Shown here: positions 55,134 through 64,000 of the stretch, piece after piece | Layout of the letters: each line of letters begins with the position of its first letter | How positions within the stretch are numbered: the stretch's first letter is position 1 | Position numbers and translations under genes: made by a program | Notes under the pieces: model-generated | What the model saw: only the letters and a program-made list of their open reading frames with translations | The model's database searches: none | Told to the model about the DNA's origin: nothing | NCBI RefSeq assembly: GCF_007677875.1 | Contig: NZ_VEDO01000023.1 | Coordinates: forward strand, 34,082 to 98,081 | Length of the DNA: 64,000 nt | Source of the DNA: Variovorax boronicumulans | GTDB taxonomy: Bacteria > Pseudomonadota > Gammaproteobacteria > Burkholderiales > Burkholderiaceae_C | Reading direction: 5' to 3'

Positions 55134-57725
55134 ATGTTGCAAGCCTACCGTGAACATGTTGCCGAGCGTGCCGCGCTCGGCATCCCGCCGCTGCCCTTGT
55201 CGGCGAAACAGACGGCAGAGCTCATCGAACTGCTGAAGGCACCGCCCGCGGGCGAGGAAGCGTTCCTGCTGAACCTGATCACCCACCGCGTGCCGGCCGG
55301 CGTGGACGACGCCGCCAAGGTGAAGGCGAGCTATCTGGCGGCCGTGGCCCACGGCACCGAGAAGAGTCCTCTGATCTCCCGCGCCAAGGCGACCGAGCTG
55401 CTGGGCACCATGCTGGGCGGCTACAACATCGGCCCCATGGTCGACCTGCTCAAGGACGCCGAAGTCGGCACCGTCGCCGCCGACGGCCTCAAGAAGACGC
55501 TGCTCATGTTCGACCAGTTCCACGACGTCAAGGAATTGGCCGACGCCGGCAACGCCAACGCCAAGGCCGTGCTGCAGAGCTGGGCCGACGGCGAATGGTT
55601 CACGAGCCGCCCGGAAGTGCCGCAAAGCATCACCTTCACGGTGTTCAAGGTGCCGGGCGAGACCAACACCGACGACCTGTCGCCCGCCCCCGACGCCACC
55701 ACGCGCCCGGACATTCCGATGCACGCGCTGGCCATGCTCAAGAACAAGCGCGAGGGTGCGCCTTTCGTGCCCGAGGAAGACGGCAAGCGCGGCCCGATTA
55801 AGTTCATCCAGGAACTCGTGGCGCGCGGCCTGCCGGTCGCCTATGTGGGCGACGTGGTCGGCACCGGTTCCTCGCGCAAGTCGGCGACCAACTCGGTGCT
55901 GTGGTTCACGGGTGAGGACATCCCCTTCATCCCGAACAAGAAGTTCGGCGGCGTGTGCCTGGGCACAAAGATCGCGCCGATTTTCTACAACACCATGGAA
56001 GACGCCGGCGCACTGCCGATCGAGCTGGACGTGAGCCAGATGAACATGGGCGACACCGTCGAGTTGCGTCCCTATGAAGGCAAGGCCTTGAAGGACGGCA
56101 AGGTCATCGCCGAGTTCCAGGTCAAGAGCGAAGTGCTGTTCGACGAAGTGCGCGCCGGTGGCCGCATCCCCCTGATCATCGGCCGCGGCCTCACCGGCAA
56201 GGCGCGCGAAGCGCTGGGATTGCCAGCGTCCACGCTGTTCCGCCTGCCGCAAGCGCCCGTGGATTCGGGCAAGGGCTTCTCGCTGGCGCAAAAGATGGTC
56301 GGCCGCGCCTGCGGCCTGCCCGAAGGCCAGGGCGTGCGCCCGGGCACCTATTGCGAACCCAAGATGACCTCGGTCGGTTCGCAAGACACCACGGGCCCGA
56401 TGACGCGCGACGAGTTGAAGGACCTGGCTTGCCTGGGCTTCTCGGCCGACCTGGTCATGCAATCGTTCTGCCACACGGCCGCCTACCCCAAGAAGGTGGA
56501 CGTGAAGATGCACCACGAGCTGCCCGACTTCATGAGCACGCGCGGCGGCGTTTCGCTCAAGCCGGGCGACGGCGTGATCCACAGCTGGCTCAACCGCCTG
56601 CTGACGCCCGACACCGTGGGCACGGGCGGTGACTCGCACACGCGTTTCCCGATCGGCATCAGCTTCCCGGCCGGCTCTGGCCTCGTCGCCTTCGCGGCCG
56701 CCACCGGCGTGATGCCGCTGGACATGCCCGAATCCGTGCTGGTGCGCTTCAAGGGTAAGATGCAGCCGGGCGTGACCTTGCGTGACCTGGTCAACGCGAT
56801 CCCGCTGTACGCGATCAAGCAAGGCCTGCTGACGGTCGAGAAGAAGGGCAAGAAGAACATCTTCTCCGGTCGCATCCTCGAGATCGAAGGCCTGCCGGAC
56901 CTCAAGGTCGAACAGGCCTTCGAACTGTCCGACGCCTCGGCCGAGCGCTCGGCTGCCGGCTGCACGGTGCACCTGAACAAGGAGCCGATCGCCGAATACA
57001 TCAACAGCAACATCACGCTGATGAAGTGGATGATCGCCGAGGGCTACCAGGACGCCCGCACGCTGCAGCGCCGCATCGCCGCGCAGGAAGCCTGGCTCAA
57101 GGACCAGCAACTGCTCAAGGCCGACGCCGACGCCGAGTACGCGGCCGTCATCGAGATCGACCTGGCGGACATCCACGAGCCCATCGTGGCCTGCCCGAAC
57201 GACCCGGACGACGTGAAGACCCTGTCCGACGTGGCTGGCGCCAAGATCGACGAGGTGTTCATCGGCTCGTGCATGACCAACATCGGCCACTTCCGTGCAG
57301 CCTCCAAGCTGCTCGAGGGCAAGCGCGACATCCCGGTCAAGCTGTGGATCGCGCCGCCGACCAAGATGGACGCGCAGCAGCTGACCGAGGAAGGCCACTA
57401 CGGCGTCTTCGGCAACGCCGGTGCACGCACCGAGATGCCGGGCTGCTCGCTGTGCATGGGCAACCAGGCGCAGGTGCGTGAAGGCGCGACCGTGATGTCG
57501 ACCAGCACGCGCAACTTCCCGAACCGCCTGGGCAAGAACACCAACGTGTACCTGGGCTCGGCCGAACTGGCCTCGATCTGCTCCAAGCTCGGTCGCATCC
57601 CGACCAAGGAAGAGTACATGGCCGACATGGGCGTGTTGACGGCGGCCAGCGGCCAGATCTACCAGTACCTGAACTTCAACAAGATCGAGGACTACACGGA
57701 AGTGGCGGAGAAGGTTTCGGCCTGA
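55134..57725 (+). CDS. acnB: Aconitate hydratase B
   Basis: The 863-residue enzyme isomerises citrate and isocitrate. AcnB layout is visible: an N-terminal HEAT-like domain, the swivel domain early ([22 protein letters not shown]), then the [4Fe-4S] core with Cys in [14 protein letters not shown] and the CxxC of [20 protein letters not shown] precedes the ATG. A terminator follows. Confidence 0.97.
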   Translation: MLQAYREHVAERAALGIPPLPLSAKQTAELIELLKAPPAGEEAFLLNLITHRVPAGVDDAAKVKASYLAAVAHGTEKSPLISRAKATELLGTMLGGYNIGPMVDLLKDAEVGTVAADGLKKTLLMFDQFHDVKELADAGNANAKAVLQSWADGEWFTSRPEVPQSITFTVFKVPGETNTDDLSPAPDATTRPDIPMHALAMLKNKREGAPFVPEEDGKRGPIKFIQELVARGLPVAYVGDVVGTGSSRKSATNSVLWFTGEDIPFIPNKKFGGVCLGTKIAPIFYNTMEDAGALPIELDVSQMNMGDTVELRPYEGKALKDGKVIAEFQVKSEVLFDEVRAGGRIPLIIGRGLTGKAREALGLPASTLFRLPQAPVDSGKGFSLAQKMVGRACGLPEGQGVRPGTYCEPKMTSVGSQDTTGPMTRDELKDLACLGFSADLVMQSFCHTAAYPKKVDVKMHHELPDFMSTRGGVSLKPGDGVIHSWLNRLLTPDTVGTGGDSHTRFPIGISFPAGSGLVAFAAATGVMPLDMPESVLVRFKGKMQPGVTLRDLVNAIPLYAIKQGLLTVEKKGKKNIFSGRILEIEGLPDLKVEQAFELSDASAERSAAGCTVHLNKEPIAEYINSNITLMKWMIAEGYQDARTLQRRIAAQEAWLKDQQLLKADADAEYAAVIEIDLADIHEPIVACPNDPDDVKTLSDVAGAKIDEVFIGSCMTNIGHFRAASKLLEGKRDIPVKLWIAPPTKMDAQQLTEEGHYGVFGNAGARTEMPGCSLCMGNQAQVREGATVMSTSTRNFPNRLGKNTNVYLGSAELASICSKLGRIPTKEEYMADMGVLTAASGQIYQYLNFNKIEDYTEVAEKVSA

Positions 57726-57768
57726 CGGGGTCGGCCGCTGAGCCGGGCCCTTCCCGACCCGCAATCAG

Positions 57769-57788
57769 AACCCGCTTCGGCGGGTTTT
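57769..57788 (+). terminator. Rho-independent terminator after acnB
   Basis: AACCCGC (57769-57775) and GCGGGTT (57780-57786) close a TTCG tetraloop and are followed by TTTTCTGCTTT. It ends the mdh-acnB region. Confidence 0.8.
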
Positions 57789-57861
57789 CTGCTTTCAGGC
57801 GCAGCGCAAGCCATCACCGCTGGCGCTCTCAGATGCGCGAGACATGCCCCGCTGCACGCAG

Positions 57862-57883
57862 CCCACCACGTCGCTGTGGTGGG
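57862..57883. repeat. Perfect hairpin in the acnB/lyase convergent gap
   Basis: CCCACCAC (57862-57869) and GTGGTGGG (57876-57883) form an 8-bp stem with a 6-base loop. Flanking GCAGCCC and GGGCTGC can pair in a competing, larger structure. No T tract is present. It lies 78 bases past the lyase stop on the minus strand and may protect that mRNA end or mark Rho termination. Confidence 0.45.
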
Positions 57884-57960
57884 ACAGCCCGGGGCTGCGC
57901 TGTGCTCTCTGGGGTGTCGGTTGTCCGACCGTGTCGGGGGGGCCGTGCCCTGTCGATCGC

Positions 57961-58824
57961 TCAGCGCGCCCAGCGGCGCTCAAAATCCCAGACTTCCGGA
58001 AAGCCGATGCGTTCGCAGAAGTCCTGGAAGCCGAACAGCACCTGGCCCGGCGCGCCGCCGTCGCCGGTGTCCTTGAGCGAACGCAGCGCCTGCTCCATCG
58101 CCGCAGCGGCGGCCAGGCTGGTCAGCGCCGGGTAGATGCCGAACGCATAGCCGATCTCGCCCAGCGTCTGGGCCGGCAGCATCGGCGTCTTGCCGCCGTT
58201 GGAGAGGTTGGCCATCATCGGCAGGTCGAAGGCCTCGCAGGCGCGGCGCATCTCCTCCTCGGATTGGGGGGCCTCGAAGAACAGCACGTCGGCGCCGGCG
58301 CGCGCATAGGCCTCCAGCCGGTGCAGCGCGGCGTCCACGCCGTCGCCGGCCCGTGCGTCGGTGCGGGCGATGATCAGGAAGTTCTTCTTGTCCTCGCGCG
58401 CCTCGGCGGCCACCTGGATCTTCTGCACCATGTCCTCGGTCGGGATGCAGCGCTTGAACGGCGTGTGGCCGCACTTCTTGGGGAATTCCTGGTCCTCCAG
58501 CTGGATGGCGGTGACGCCGGCCGCCTCGTAGCCGCGCACGGTGTGGTGCACGTTCAGCAGGCCGCCGTAGCCGGTGTCGGCATCGGCGATCACGGCGGCC
58601 TTCGTGGTGCGCACCAGCGTGCGCATGCGGTCCACCATCTCGGTGTAGGTGGCGATGCCGGCGTCCGGCAGGCCCAGGCTGGAGGCGGTGAGCCAGTAGC
58701 CCGAGCCGTAGACGATGTCGAAGCCGACCTTGTCGGCGACCACGGCAGCGATCATGTCCTGCACGCCGGGGACGGTGAAGTAGGTGCCGGCGTCGAGTTT
58801 CTGGCGAAGGATGGGGTTGGCCAT
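57961..58824 (-). CDS. PEP mutase/isocitrate lyase family lyase
   Basis: The 287-residue TIM-barrel protein has the family motifs FDIVYGSGYWLTAS, VIADADTGYGGLLNVHHTVRGYEAAGVTAIQLEDQEFPKKCGH (with the catalytic Cys in KKCGH) and IIARTDARAGDG. Members include methylisocitrate lyase, 2,3-dimethylmalate lyase and oxaloacetate decarboxylase. There is no prpC or prpD here; the LeuCD pair beside it suggests a dimethylmalate- or citramalate-like substrate. Confidence 0.82.
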   Translation of the reverse strand: MANPILRQKLDAGTYFTVPGVQDMIAAVVADKVGFDIVYGSGYWLTASSLGLPDAGIATYTEMVDRMRTLVRTTKAAVIADADTGYGGLLNVHHTVRGYEAAGVTAIQLEDQEFPKKCGHTPFKRCIPTEDMVQKIQVAAEAREDKKNFLIIARTDARAGDGVDAALHRLEAYARAGADVLFFEAPQSEEEMRRACEAFDLPMMANLSNGGKTPMLPAQTLGEIGYAFGIYPALTSLAAAAAMEQALRSLKDTGDGGAPGQVLFGFQDFCERIGFPEVWDFERRWAR

Positions 58825-58849
58825 GCGGGGCTCCATTCGAGGGGGAAGG

Positions 58850-59458
58850 TCAGGACTGCGGCAGCAGCCAGGGGGTTTCGCGCGCCACGCGGGCCTCGTG
58901 GGCGCGCAGGGCCTGGTCCAACCGCAGCGTGCGGGCGATGTCGTCTTCGGCCGATGCGAGCTGCTCGGCATGGCCGGGGGCCAGCGCGAAGTGCAGGGTC
59001 TGGCCGTCGGGCAGGCGCAGCGTGCGGTCGGCCAGCGCCAGCGACAGCACCGCCTGCGGGCCGGCCGCGGCCAGGCTGGCCAGCAGCCGGGCGTGCAGGG
59101 CAGGCGCCACGGTGGCGGCCACTACATCGTTCTTGGCGCAGTTGTTGCGGAAGATGTCGCCGAACGACAGGGCCACGATGGCCTCGACACCGTAGTCGGC
59201 CAGCGCCCAGACCGCATGCTCGCGCGACGAGCCGCAGCCGAAGTTGCGCGTTGCGACCAGCACGCGCACGGGGCGTGCTTCGGCGACGAAGGCCACCTCC
59301 GGATGGCCTGCGCGCACCCAGTCGGCGAACAGGCAACGGCCCAGGCCGGTGCGCGTGGTGACCTTGAGGAACTCGGCCGGCAGCAGTGCGTCGGTGTCGA
59401 TGTCGTCGCGCAGCAGCACCGCGGTGGGACCGGTCACGGCGTGGACGGCCTTCTTCAT
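58850..59458 (-). CDS. Second LeuD-type small subunit (aconitase-family dehydratase)
   Basis: The 202-residue swivel protein has DDIDTDALLPAEFLK and [14 protein letters not shown]. It is quite different from the LeuD at 42010-42663 and is paired with the divergent LeuC next to it (overlapping ATGA), so it probably acts on another 2-hydroxy dicarboxylate rather than isopropylmalate. Confidence 0.8.
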   Translation of the reverse strand: MKKAVHAVTGPTAVLLRDDIDTDALLPAEFLKVTTRTGLGRCLFADWVRAGHPEVAFVAEARPVRVLVATRNFGCGSSREHAVWALADYGVEAIVALSFGDIFRNNCAKNDVVAATVAPALHARLLASLAAAGPQAVLSLALADRTLRLPDGQTLHFALAPGHAEQLASAEDDIARTLRLDQALRAHEARVARETPWLLPQS

Positions 59459-60870
59459 GCCAGCACCTCCCGCGGGTCGGTCAACCGGCCGCGCAGGGCC
59501 GACGCCACGACGGCGGCAGGGCTCATCAGGTGGGTGCGGCCACCGGCGCCCTGGCGGTTCTCGAAGTTGCGGTTGGAGGTGGAGGCGCAGCGCTGGCCGG
59601 GGGCCAGGTTGTCGCCGTTCATGCCGACGCACATGGAGCAGCCGGAGGCGCGCCATTCGAAGCCGGCATCGACGAAGCGCTGTGCCAGGCCCTCCTGTTC
59701 GGCCTGACGTTTGACGCTGCTCGAACCCGGAACCACCAGGCCGCGCACGCCGGCCGCGATGCGCCGGCCCTGCAGCACGGCCGCCGCGGCCCGCAGGTCT
59801 TCGATGCGGCCATTGGTGCACGAACCGATGAAGGCCACGTCCACCGGCACGCTGGCGATCGCCTGGCCGGGCACCAGGCCCATGTAGGCCAGGGCCGCGG
59901 CCAGCCGCGCGCGTTCGGCCGCATCGGCCGCGCTGGCAGGATCGGCCACCTGGCCGTCGAAGCCGGCACTGTCGGCCGGCGTGGTGCCCCAGGTCACGCG
60001 GGGGCGCACGGCGTCGGCATCGATCTGCACGGTCCGCGCATGGCCGTCGCCGGCTGCCTGCGCCGCCGCCAGCCAGGCGTGGGCCGCGCTGTCGAAGTGC
60101 GCGCGCGCGGGACCCTGCACGCGCGTGCGCAGGTAATCGATGGTGGTCGCGTCCGGGGCCACCATGCCGAAGCGCGAACCGGCCTCGATCGTCATGTTGC
60201 ACAGGGTCATGCGGCCTTCCATGGACAGCGCACGCACCGCCGCGCCGGTGTACTCGATGGCCTGGCCGACACCGCCGCTGGTGCCGATGCGGTGGATGAT
60301 GGCCAGCGCCAGGTCCTTCGCGTAGACGCCCGCGGGCAGCGCGCCGTCCACGCGGATGCCCAGCGTGCCGGGCTTGCGCAGCCACAGCGACTGGGTGCTC
60401 ATCACGTGCTCGGCCTCCGAGGTGCCGATGCCCCAGGCGATGGCGCCGAACGCGCCGAGCGTGGCGGTGTGCGAGTCGCCGCAGACCACGGTGCTGCCCG
60501 GCCGCACCTGGCCGAGTTCGGGCGCCACCACGTGCACGATGCCCTGGCGCGGATCGTCCAGGTCCAGCAGCGGCACGCCGAACTGCCGCGCGTTGCTGCG
60601 CAGCAGGTCGATCTGCGCGGCGCTTTCGGCGTTGGCGATGTGGTGCAGGCGGTCGGCCGTGGTCGGCACGTTGTGGTCCTGCACCGCCAGGTGGCGCTGC
60701 GCCGAGCGCAGCTGGCGCCCGGCGGCGGCCAAGCCGGCGAAGGCCTGGGGGCTGGACACCTCGTGCACCAGGTGCCGGTCGACATAGACGAGGTCTTCGC
60801 CGGCCTCGTTGCGGGCCACCACGTGGGCCGCCCAGACGGCATCGAACAGGGTGGGCATGGGCGTGTTCAC
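59455..60870 (-). CDS. Second LeuC-type large subunit (aconitase-family dehydratase)
   Basis: The 471-residue protein keeps the Fe-S cysteines (VAFIGSCTNGRIEDL and ASGCSMCVGMNGD) and GDSHTATLGAFGAIAWG. It differs throughout from the LeuC at 42813-44258. GTG 60870 overlaps the upstream receptor stop (GTGA); ATG 60858 is an alternative. Its substrate is unknown; the genomic context points to a catabolic dehydratase. Confidence 0.8.
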   Translation of the reverse strand: MNTPMPTLFDAVWAAHVVARNEAGEDLVYVDRHLVHEVSSPQAFAGLAAAGRQLRSAQRHLAVQDHNVPTTADRLHHIANAESAAQIDLLRSNARQFGVPLLDLDDPRQGIVHVVAPELGQVRPGSTVVCGDSHTATLGAFGAIAWGIGTSEAEHVMSTQSLWLRKPGTLGIRVDGALPAGVYAKDLALAIIHRIGTSGGVGQAIEYTGAAVRALSMEGRMTLCNMTIEAGSRFGMVAPDATTIDYLRTRVQGPARAHFDSAAHAWLAAAQAAGDGHARTVQIDADAVRPRVTWGTTPADSAGFDGQVADPASAADAAERARLAAALAYMGLVPGQAIASVPVDVAFIGSCTNGRIEDLRAAAAVLQGRRIAAGVRGLVVPGSSSVKRQAEQEGLAQRFVDAGFEWRASGCSMCVGMNGDNLAPGQRCASTSNRNFENRQGAGGRTHLMSPAAVVASALRGRLTDPREVLA

Positions 60871-61838
60871 TCGATCTTGATCTGCGCGCCCTGCACCACG
60901 GCACGGTTCTTCTCGAGGTCGGCCACGATCTGCTGGCCGAACACCTCTGGCGTTCCGGGCGTGGGGATGACGCCCAGGGTCTGCAGCCGGTCGCGCGTGT
61001 CGGGCGCACGCAGCACCGCCTGCAGGGCCTGGTTGAGCCGGTCGATGACCGGGCGCGGCGTGCGCGCAGGCGCCATCAGGCCGACCCAGGAGTCGAAGAC
61101 GAAGTCCGGCACGCCGGACTCGATCAGCGTGGGCACGTCGGGCATGGACGGCACGCGCGCCGCGCTGGAGACGGCGATGGCACGCAGCTGCTGGTTCTTC
61201 ACGAACGGCAGCGCGCCGGCCACCGCGGTGTAGAGCATGGGCAGCGTGCCGCCGACGACGTCGCCCATGGCCTGCCCGCCGCCCTTGTAGGGAATGTGGG
61301 TCAGCGGGATGCCGGTGCGCTGCTTGAGCAGTTCGCCCGCCAGGTGCGGTGTGCTGCCGGTGCCCGCGCTGCCGTACGACAGGCCGCCGGGCTGCGCCTT
61401 GGCGTAGGCCACAAGCTCGGCGAAGTTGCGCACCGGCAGCTTGGGATGGACGACGATGATCAGCACGGCGTCGCCGATCTTGCCGACCGGCGCGAAGTCC
61501 TTCACGGGATCGAACGGCACGCGCTGCAGGTGCGGGTTGATGACCAGCGTGCCGTCGTAGCCCAGCACAAGGTTGTAGCCATCGGGCTCGGCCTGCGCCA
61601 CCTGTTGCGTGCCGATGTTGCCCGACGCGCCGGGCTTGTTGTCGACCACGACCTGCTGGCCCAGTTGCTGGCCGAGCTTCTCGGCCACCACGCGGGCGCT
61701 GGTGTCCGAGACGCCGCCCGGGGAGAAGGGCACGACCAGCCGGACCGGCTTGGCCGGGTAGGTCTGGCCCAGGGCTGGGCCCCGGGTCAGCAGTGCGGCG
61801 CCGGCGATGCCGGCGGCCAGGACGGTACGTCGCTGCAT
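60867..61838 (-). CDS. Bug-type tripartite tricarboxylate receptor, copy 1
   Basis: The 323-residue periplasmic protein has a signal peptide (TVLAAGIAGAALLTRGPALGQ), then YPAKPVRLVVPFSPGGVSDTSARV, PGASGNIGTQQVA and LTHIPYKGGGQAMGDVVGG, the Bug/TctC family marks. Such receptors bind carboxylates for uptake. No TctA or TctB membrane genes are in the window. Confidence 0.85.
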   Translation of the reverse strand: MQRRTVLAAGIAGAALLTRGPALGQTYPAKPVRLVVPFSPGGVSDTSARVVAEKLGQQLGQQVVVDNKPGASGNIGTQQVAQAEPDGYNLVLGYDGTLVINPHLQRVPFDPVKDFAPVGKIGDAVLIIVVHPKLPVRNFAELVAYAKAQPGGLSYGSAGTGSTPHLAGELLKQRTGIPLTHIPYKGGGQAMGDVVGGTLPMLYTAVAGALPFVKNQQLRAIAVSSAARVPSMPDVPTLIESGVPDFVFDSWVGLMAPARTPRPVIDRLNQALQAVLRAPDTRDRLQTLGVIPTPGTPEVFGQQIVADLEKNRAVVQGAQIKIE

Positions 61839-61867
61839 GGGATGTCTCCTTGGCGTTGGGGAAGGGC

Positions 61868-62869
61868 TCATTCGGGCTGGATGCCGCCGCGCTGGGCGAC
61901 CTGCGCCCACTTGGCCAGTTCGCTGTCCAGGAACCTGCGGAACTCGTCCGGCGGACTCAGCACGACGGACGCGCCCTGGTCCTGGATCTGCTTGGCCACG
62001 GCGGGCTCGGCCGTGACCTTGCGCAGGTCGCGGATGATCTGGTCGACGATGGCCTGCGGCATGCCGGCCGGGCCGAACAGTCCGTACCAGCTGAACGACT
62101 CCACGCCCTGCAGCCCGGCCTCTTTCGGTGTCATGGCGTCCGGGAACAGCGGCAGGCGCTGGTCGGCGACCGTGGCCACCACGCGCAGCGTGCCGGCGTT
62201 CACGTGCGGCAGGGCGGTCAGCACGCTGGTGATGCCCAGCGGCAGGTGCCCGCCGATGACGTCCACCATCACGGGCGCGCCGCCCTTGTACGGCACGCCG
62301 GTCAGCTTGAGGTTGCCGGCCTGGCGCAGCATTTCGCCGGTCAGGCGGGTCTGCCCTTCGGAGTAGCCGTAGGCCACCTCCTCCTTGCGCGCGGCCGCCA
62401 GCACGCTCTGCAGGTCCTTGTACGGTCCTTTGGTGGAGGCCACCACCACCATCGGCGAACGGGCCAGCGCCGTGATCGGCGTGAAAGCCTTGGCCGTGTC
62501 GTAGGGCAGGGACTTCATCAGCACCGGGTTGATGGCGTGCGAGCCGACCACCAGCAGCAAGGTGGTGCCGTCCGGCGCGGCCTTGGCCACATGCTGGGTA
62601 CCGATCACGCCATTGGCGCCCGGCCGGTTGTCGACCACCACGGACTGGCCCCACATCTCCGACAGACGCTGGGCCACCATGCGGCCGACGATGTCGGTGC
62701 CGCCGCCAGGCGAGTAGGGGATCACCAGCGTGACCAGCTTGGAGGGGTAGGCCGGCTGGGCGATGGCCGGTGCGGCCAGCGGCCACGCCAACGCGGCGGC
62801 CAGGGTGGACAGGACGGCACGCCGCTGGCGGGCGTGCAGGTCGGTGGGGGGATGCGAGGGGGTTTGCAT
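61868..62869 (-). CDS. Bug-type tripartite tricarboxylate receptor, copy 2
   Basis: The 333-residue protein has a signal peptide (VLSTLAAALAWPLAAPAIAQ) and Bug motifs YPSKLVTLVIPYSPGGGTDIVGRM, RPGANGVIGTQHVA and TGVPYKGGAPVMVDVIGG. It is clearly different from copy 1, so the two may bind different ligands or stereoisomers. Confidence 0.85.
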   Translation of the reverse strand: MQTPSHPPTDLHARQRRAVLSTLAAALAWPLAAPAIAQPAYPSKLVTLVIPYSPGGGTDIVGRMVAQRLSEMWGQSVVVDNRPGANGVIGTQHVAKAAPDGTTLLLVVGSHAINPVLMKSLPYDTAKAFTPITALARSPMVVVASTKGPYKDLQSVLAAARKEEVAYGYSEGQTRLTGEMLRQAGNLKLTGVPYKGGAPVMVDVIGGHLPLGITSVLTALPHVNAGTLRVVATVADQRLPLFPDAMTPKEAGLQGVESFSWYGLFGPAGMPQAIVDQIIRDLRKVTAEPAVAKQIQDQGASVVLSPPDEFRRFLDSELAKWAQVAQRGGIQPE

Positions 62870-62937
62870 GTGTCTCCGGTCGTTGTTGTCGAGGTGTTCG
62901 GCTCCGCACGCTGCGCCCGCGCGGAACCCGGCGTCGG

Positions 62938-63870
62938 TCAGCGCGTGGCGGCGAGGGCCCGGTCGCGCTGCTTGCGCAGCCAGGTGATGGCGCGCCCGCC
63001 GAGCGGCCGCTGCAGCTGGGCTTCGGCGAAGTCGATGGCTGCCAGCAGGCCCGGCAGTGCGATGCCGGTGGTGAAGCCGCTTTGCTCGGCCATCAGCACC
63101 AGGTCTTCCGTGGCGACGTTGCCGGCCGCGCCGGGGGCGAACGGGCACCCGCCGATGCCGCCGGCGCTGGCGTCGAAGCGGCGCACCCCGGCCTGCAGCG
63201 CAGCCCAGGCGTTGGCCACGCCCATGCCGCGCGTGTCGTGGAAGTGCACGGCCAGTCGTTCCAGCGGCACGGTGCCGGCGAGCGCCGCCAGGCGCTGGCG
63301 CACCTGGCCCGGCGCGGCCGAGCCGATGGTGTCTGCCAGCACGATCTCGTCCGCGCCGGCTTCCAGCATGCGCGTGCAGGCGGCCTGCACGGCCGCCAGC
63401 GCGGTCGGGCCTTCGAACGGGCAGTCGAACGCCACCGCCACGTAGGCCCGCGTGCGCAAGCCCAGGCGCCGGGCCTCGGCCAGCGTCTGGGCACTGACCT
63501 CGGTGGCCTGCGCCAGCCCCATGTTGATGTTCTTGCGGTTCATCGTCTCCGTGGCCGACAGCACCACGGCGATTTCCTGTGCGCCGGCCGCATGCGCGCG
63601 CTCCAAGCCCTTGAGGTTGGGCACCAGCACCGACGTGCGCAGCCCGGGCACCACCGCCTGCAGGCGCGGCACCAGGTCGCCGGCGTCCGCCATCTGCGGC
63701 ACGGCCTTGGGGGAGACGAAGCTCGTGGCTTCCACGCTCTGCACGCCGGCCGCTGCGAGCAGGCGGATCAGCTGCAGCTTGGCGTCGGTCGACACCGGCA
63801 CCTGCTGGTTCTGCAGACCGTCGCGTGGTGCCACGTCGGTGATGTGGATCTGCTCCATCGCGTGCGCCAT
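62938..63870 (-). CDS. HMG-CoA lyase family enzyme
   Basis: The 310-residue TIM barrel has ITDVAPRDGLQNQ (metal and Arg site), LAVHFHDTRGMGVANAW and the catalytic-Cys loop GGIGGCPFAPGAAGNVATEDLV. The family cleaves HMG-CoA or related 3-hydroxyacyl-CoA esters. ATG 63870 follows the stop of the previous gene by one base; the longer frame upstream is not real. Confidence 0.88.
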   Translation of the reverse strand: MAHAMEQIHITDVAPRDGLQNQQVPVSTDAKLQLIRLLAAAGVQSVEATSFVSPKAVPQMADAGDLVPRLQAVVPGLRTSVLVPNLKGLERAHAAGAQEIAVVLSATETMNRKNINMGLAQATEVSAQTLAEARRLGLRTRAYVAVAFDCPFEGPTALAAVQAACTRMLEAGADEIVLADTIGSAAPGQVRQRLAALAGTVPLERLAVHFHDTRGMGVANAWAALQAGVRRFDASAGGIGGCPFAPGAAGNVATEDLVLMAEQSGFTTGIALPGLLAAIDFAEAQLQRPLGGRAITWLRKQRDRALAATR

Positions 63871-63871
63871 G

Positions 63872-64000
63872 TCAGTTCTCCACGGCGCTGACGCGCCATC
63901 CGCGGGGCACAAAGCCGGCACGCAAGCGGTTGGTCGAGAGGCCGCGGAGCAGGCCATGCCAGCGCACCCGCGGAACTGGCTCTGCCAGGCCGCCGGGTGC
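63872..64000 (-). CDS. C-terminal end of an unidentified gene
   Basis: The last 42 codons of a minus-strand gene that continues beyond the window end ...GLSTNRLRAGFVPRGWRVSAVEN. The frame ends one base before the HMG-CoA lyase start, so it belongs to the same operon. Too little remains to assign a family. Confidence 0.5.
   Translation of the reverse strand, partial: APGGLAEPVPRVRWHGLLRGLSTNRLRAGFVPRGWRVSAVEN

Noticed and set aside
54390..57764. 1124-codon open frame on the minus strand opposite acnB
   Set aside because: It mirrors acnB codon structure in high-GC DNA, has no recognisable domain (His/Gly/Arg/Val-rich), and acnB on the plus strand is unmistakable.
57961..58824. Calling the lyase PrpB (methylisocitrate lyase)
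   Set aside because: No prpC, prpD or acnD is nearby, and the neighbouring LeuCD pair points to another substrate.
57844..59361. 505-codon plus-strand frame opposite the lyase and LeuD2
   Set aside because: Arg/Gly/Ala-rich shadow translation; the minus-strand genes show clear family motifs.

Overview
The window is ordinary high-GC chromosome of a betaproteobacterium, most likely order Burkholderiales and probably family Comamonadaceae. This is inferred from gene order (rpmF-plsX-fab; rpoE-rseAB-degP-lepA-lepB-rnc-era-recO-pdxJ-acpS; leuC-leuD-leuB-asd-fimV-truA-trpFBA-accD; a GntR regulator with sdh, mdh and acnB), from two Bug-type periplasmic receptors, and from base composition. I cannot name a species. 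I see no rRNA or tRNA gene, insertion sequence, prophage or CRISPR array.

Layout. (1) 1-2.3 kb: end of an S49 peptidase, then an RsmI-like methyltransferase and a Maf nucleotide pyrophosphatase (minus), and yceD (plus). (2) 2.4-8.1 kb: rpmF, then fatty-acid synthesis (plsX, fabH, fabD, fabG, acpP, fabF). (3) 8.2-12.6 kb: a small membrane protein, the envelope-stress sigma factor RpoE, RseA and RseB, and a DegP/MucD protease, ending at a strong terminator. (4) 12.6-13.0 kb: an AT-richer gap with a candidate small RNA. (5) 13.0-20.8 kb: lepA, lepB, a DUF4845-like gene, rnc, era, recO, pdxJ, acpS, nagZ, mostly with overlapping stop and start codons. (6) 20.8-31.7 kb, minus strand: an Hsp70-like protein, a small MscS channel, lysS, then a six-gene surface-polysaccharide cluster and a LON-domain protein. 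(7) 31.7-32.3 kb: yggT. (8) 32.3-45.3 kb, minus strand: accD, trpA, trpB, trpF, truA, fimV, asd, leuB, leuD, an entericidin, leuC and a LysR regulator. (9) 45.4-57.7 kb: a TCA-cycle region with gltA, sdhE, sdhBADC and a GntR regulator (minus), then mdh, a trans-aconitate methyltransferase-like gene, a CitE-like lyase, a secreted Lys/Ala-rich protein and acnB (plus). (10) 58.0-64.0 kb, minus strand: an accessory catabolic cluster with a PEP-mutase/isocitrate-lyase family lyase, a second LeuC/LeuD pair, two tripartite tricarboxylate receptors and an HMG-CoA lyase family enzyme.

Most notable signals. A short Thr-rich leader peptide followed by overlapping antiterminator- and terminator-like hairpins lies directly upstream of asd, which suggests threonine-dependent attenuation. 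Classic LysR-type boxes precede the LysR gene next to leuC. A palindrome sits inside the overlapping divergent promoters of gntR and mdh. The second LeuCD pair with a C-C lyase and two uptake receptors looks like an uncharacterised pathway for a small branched di- or tricarboxylate.
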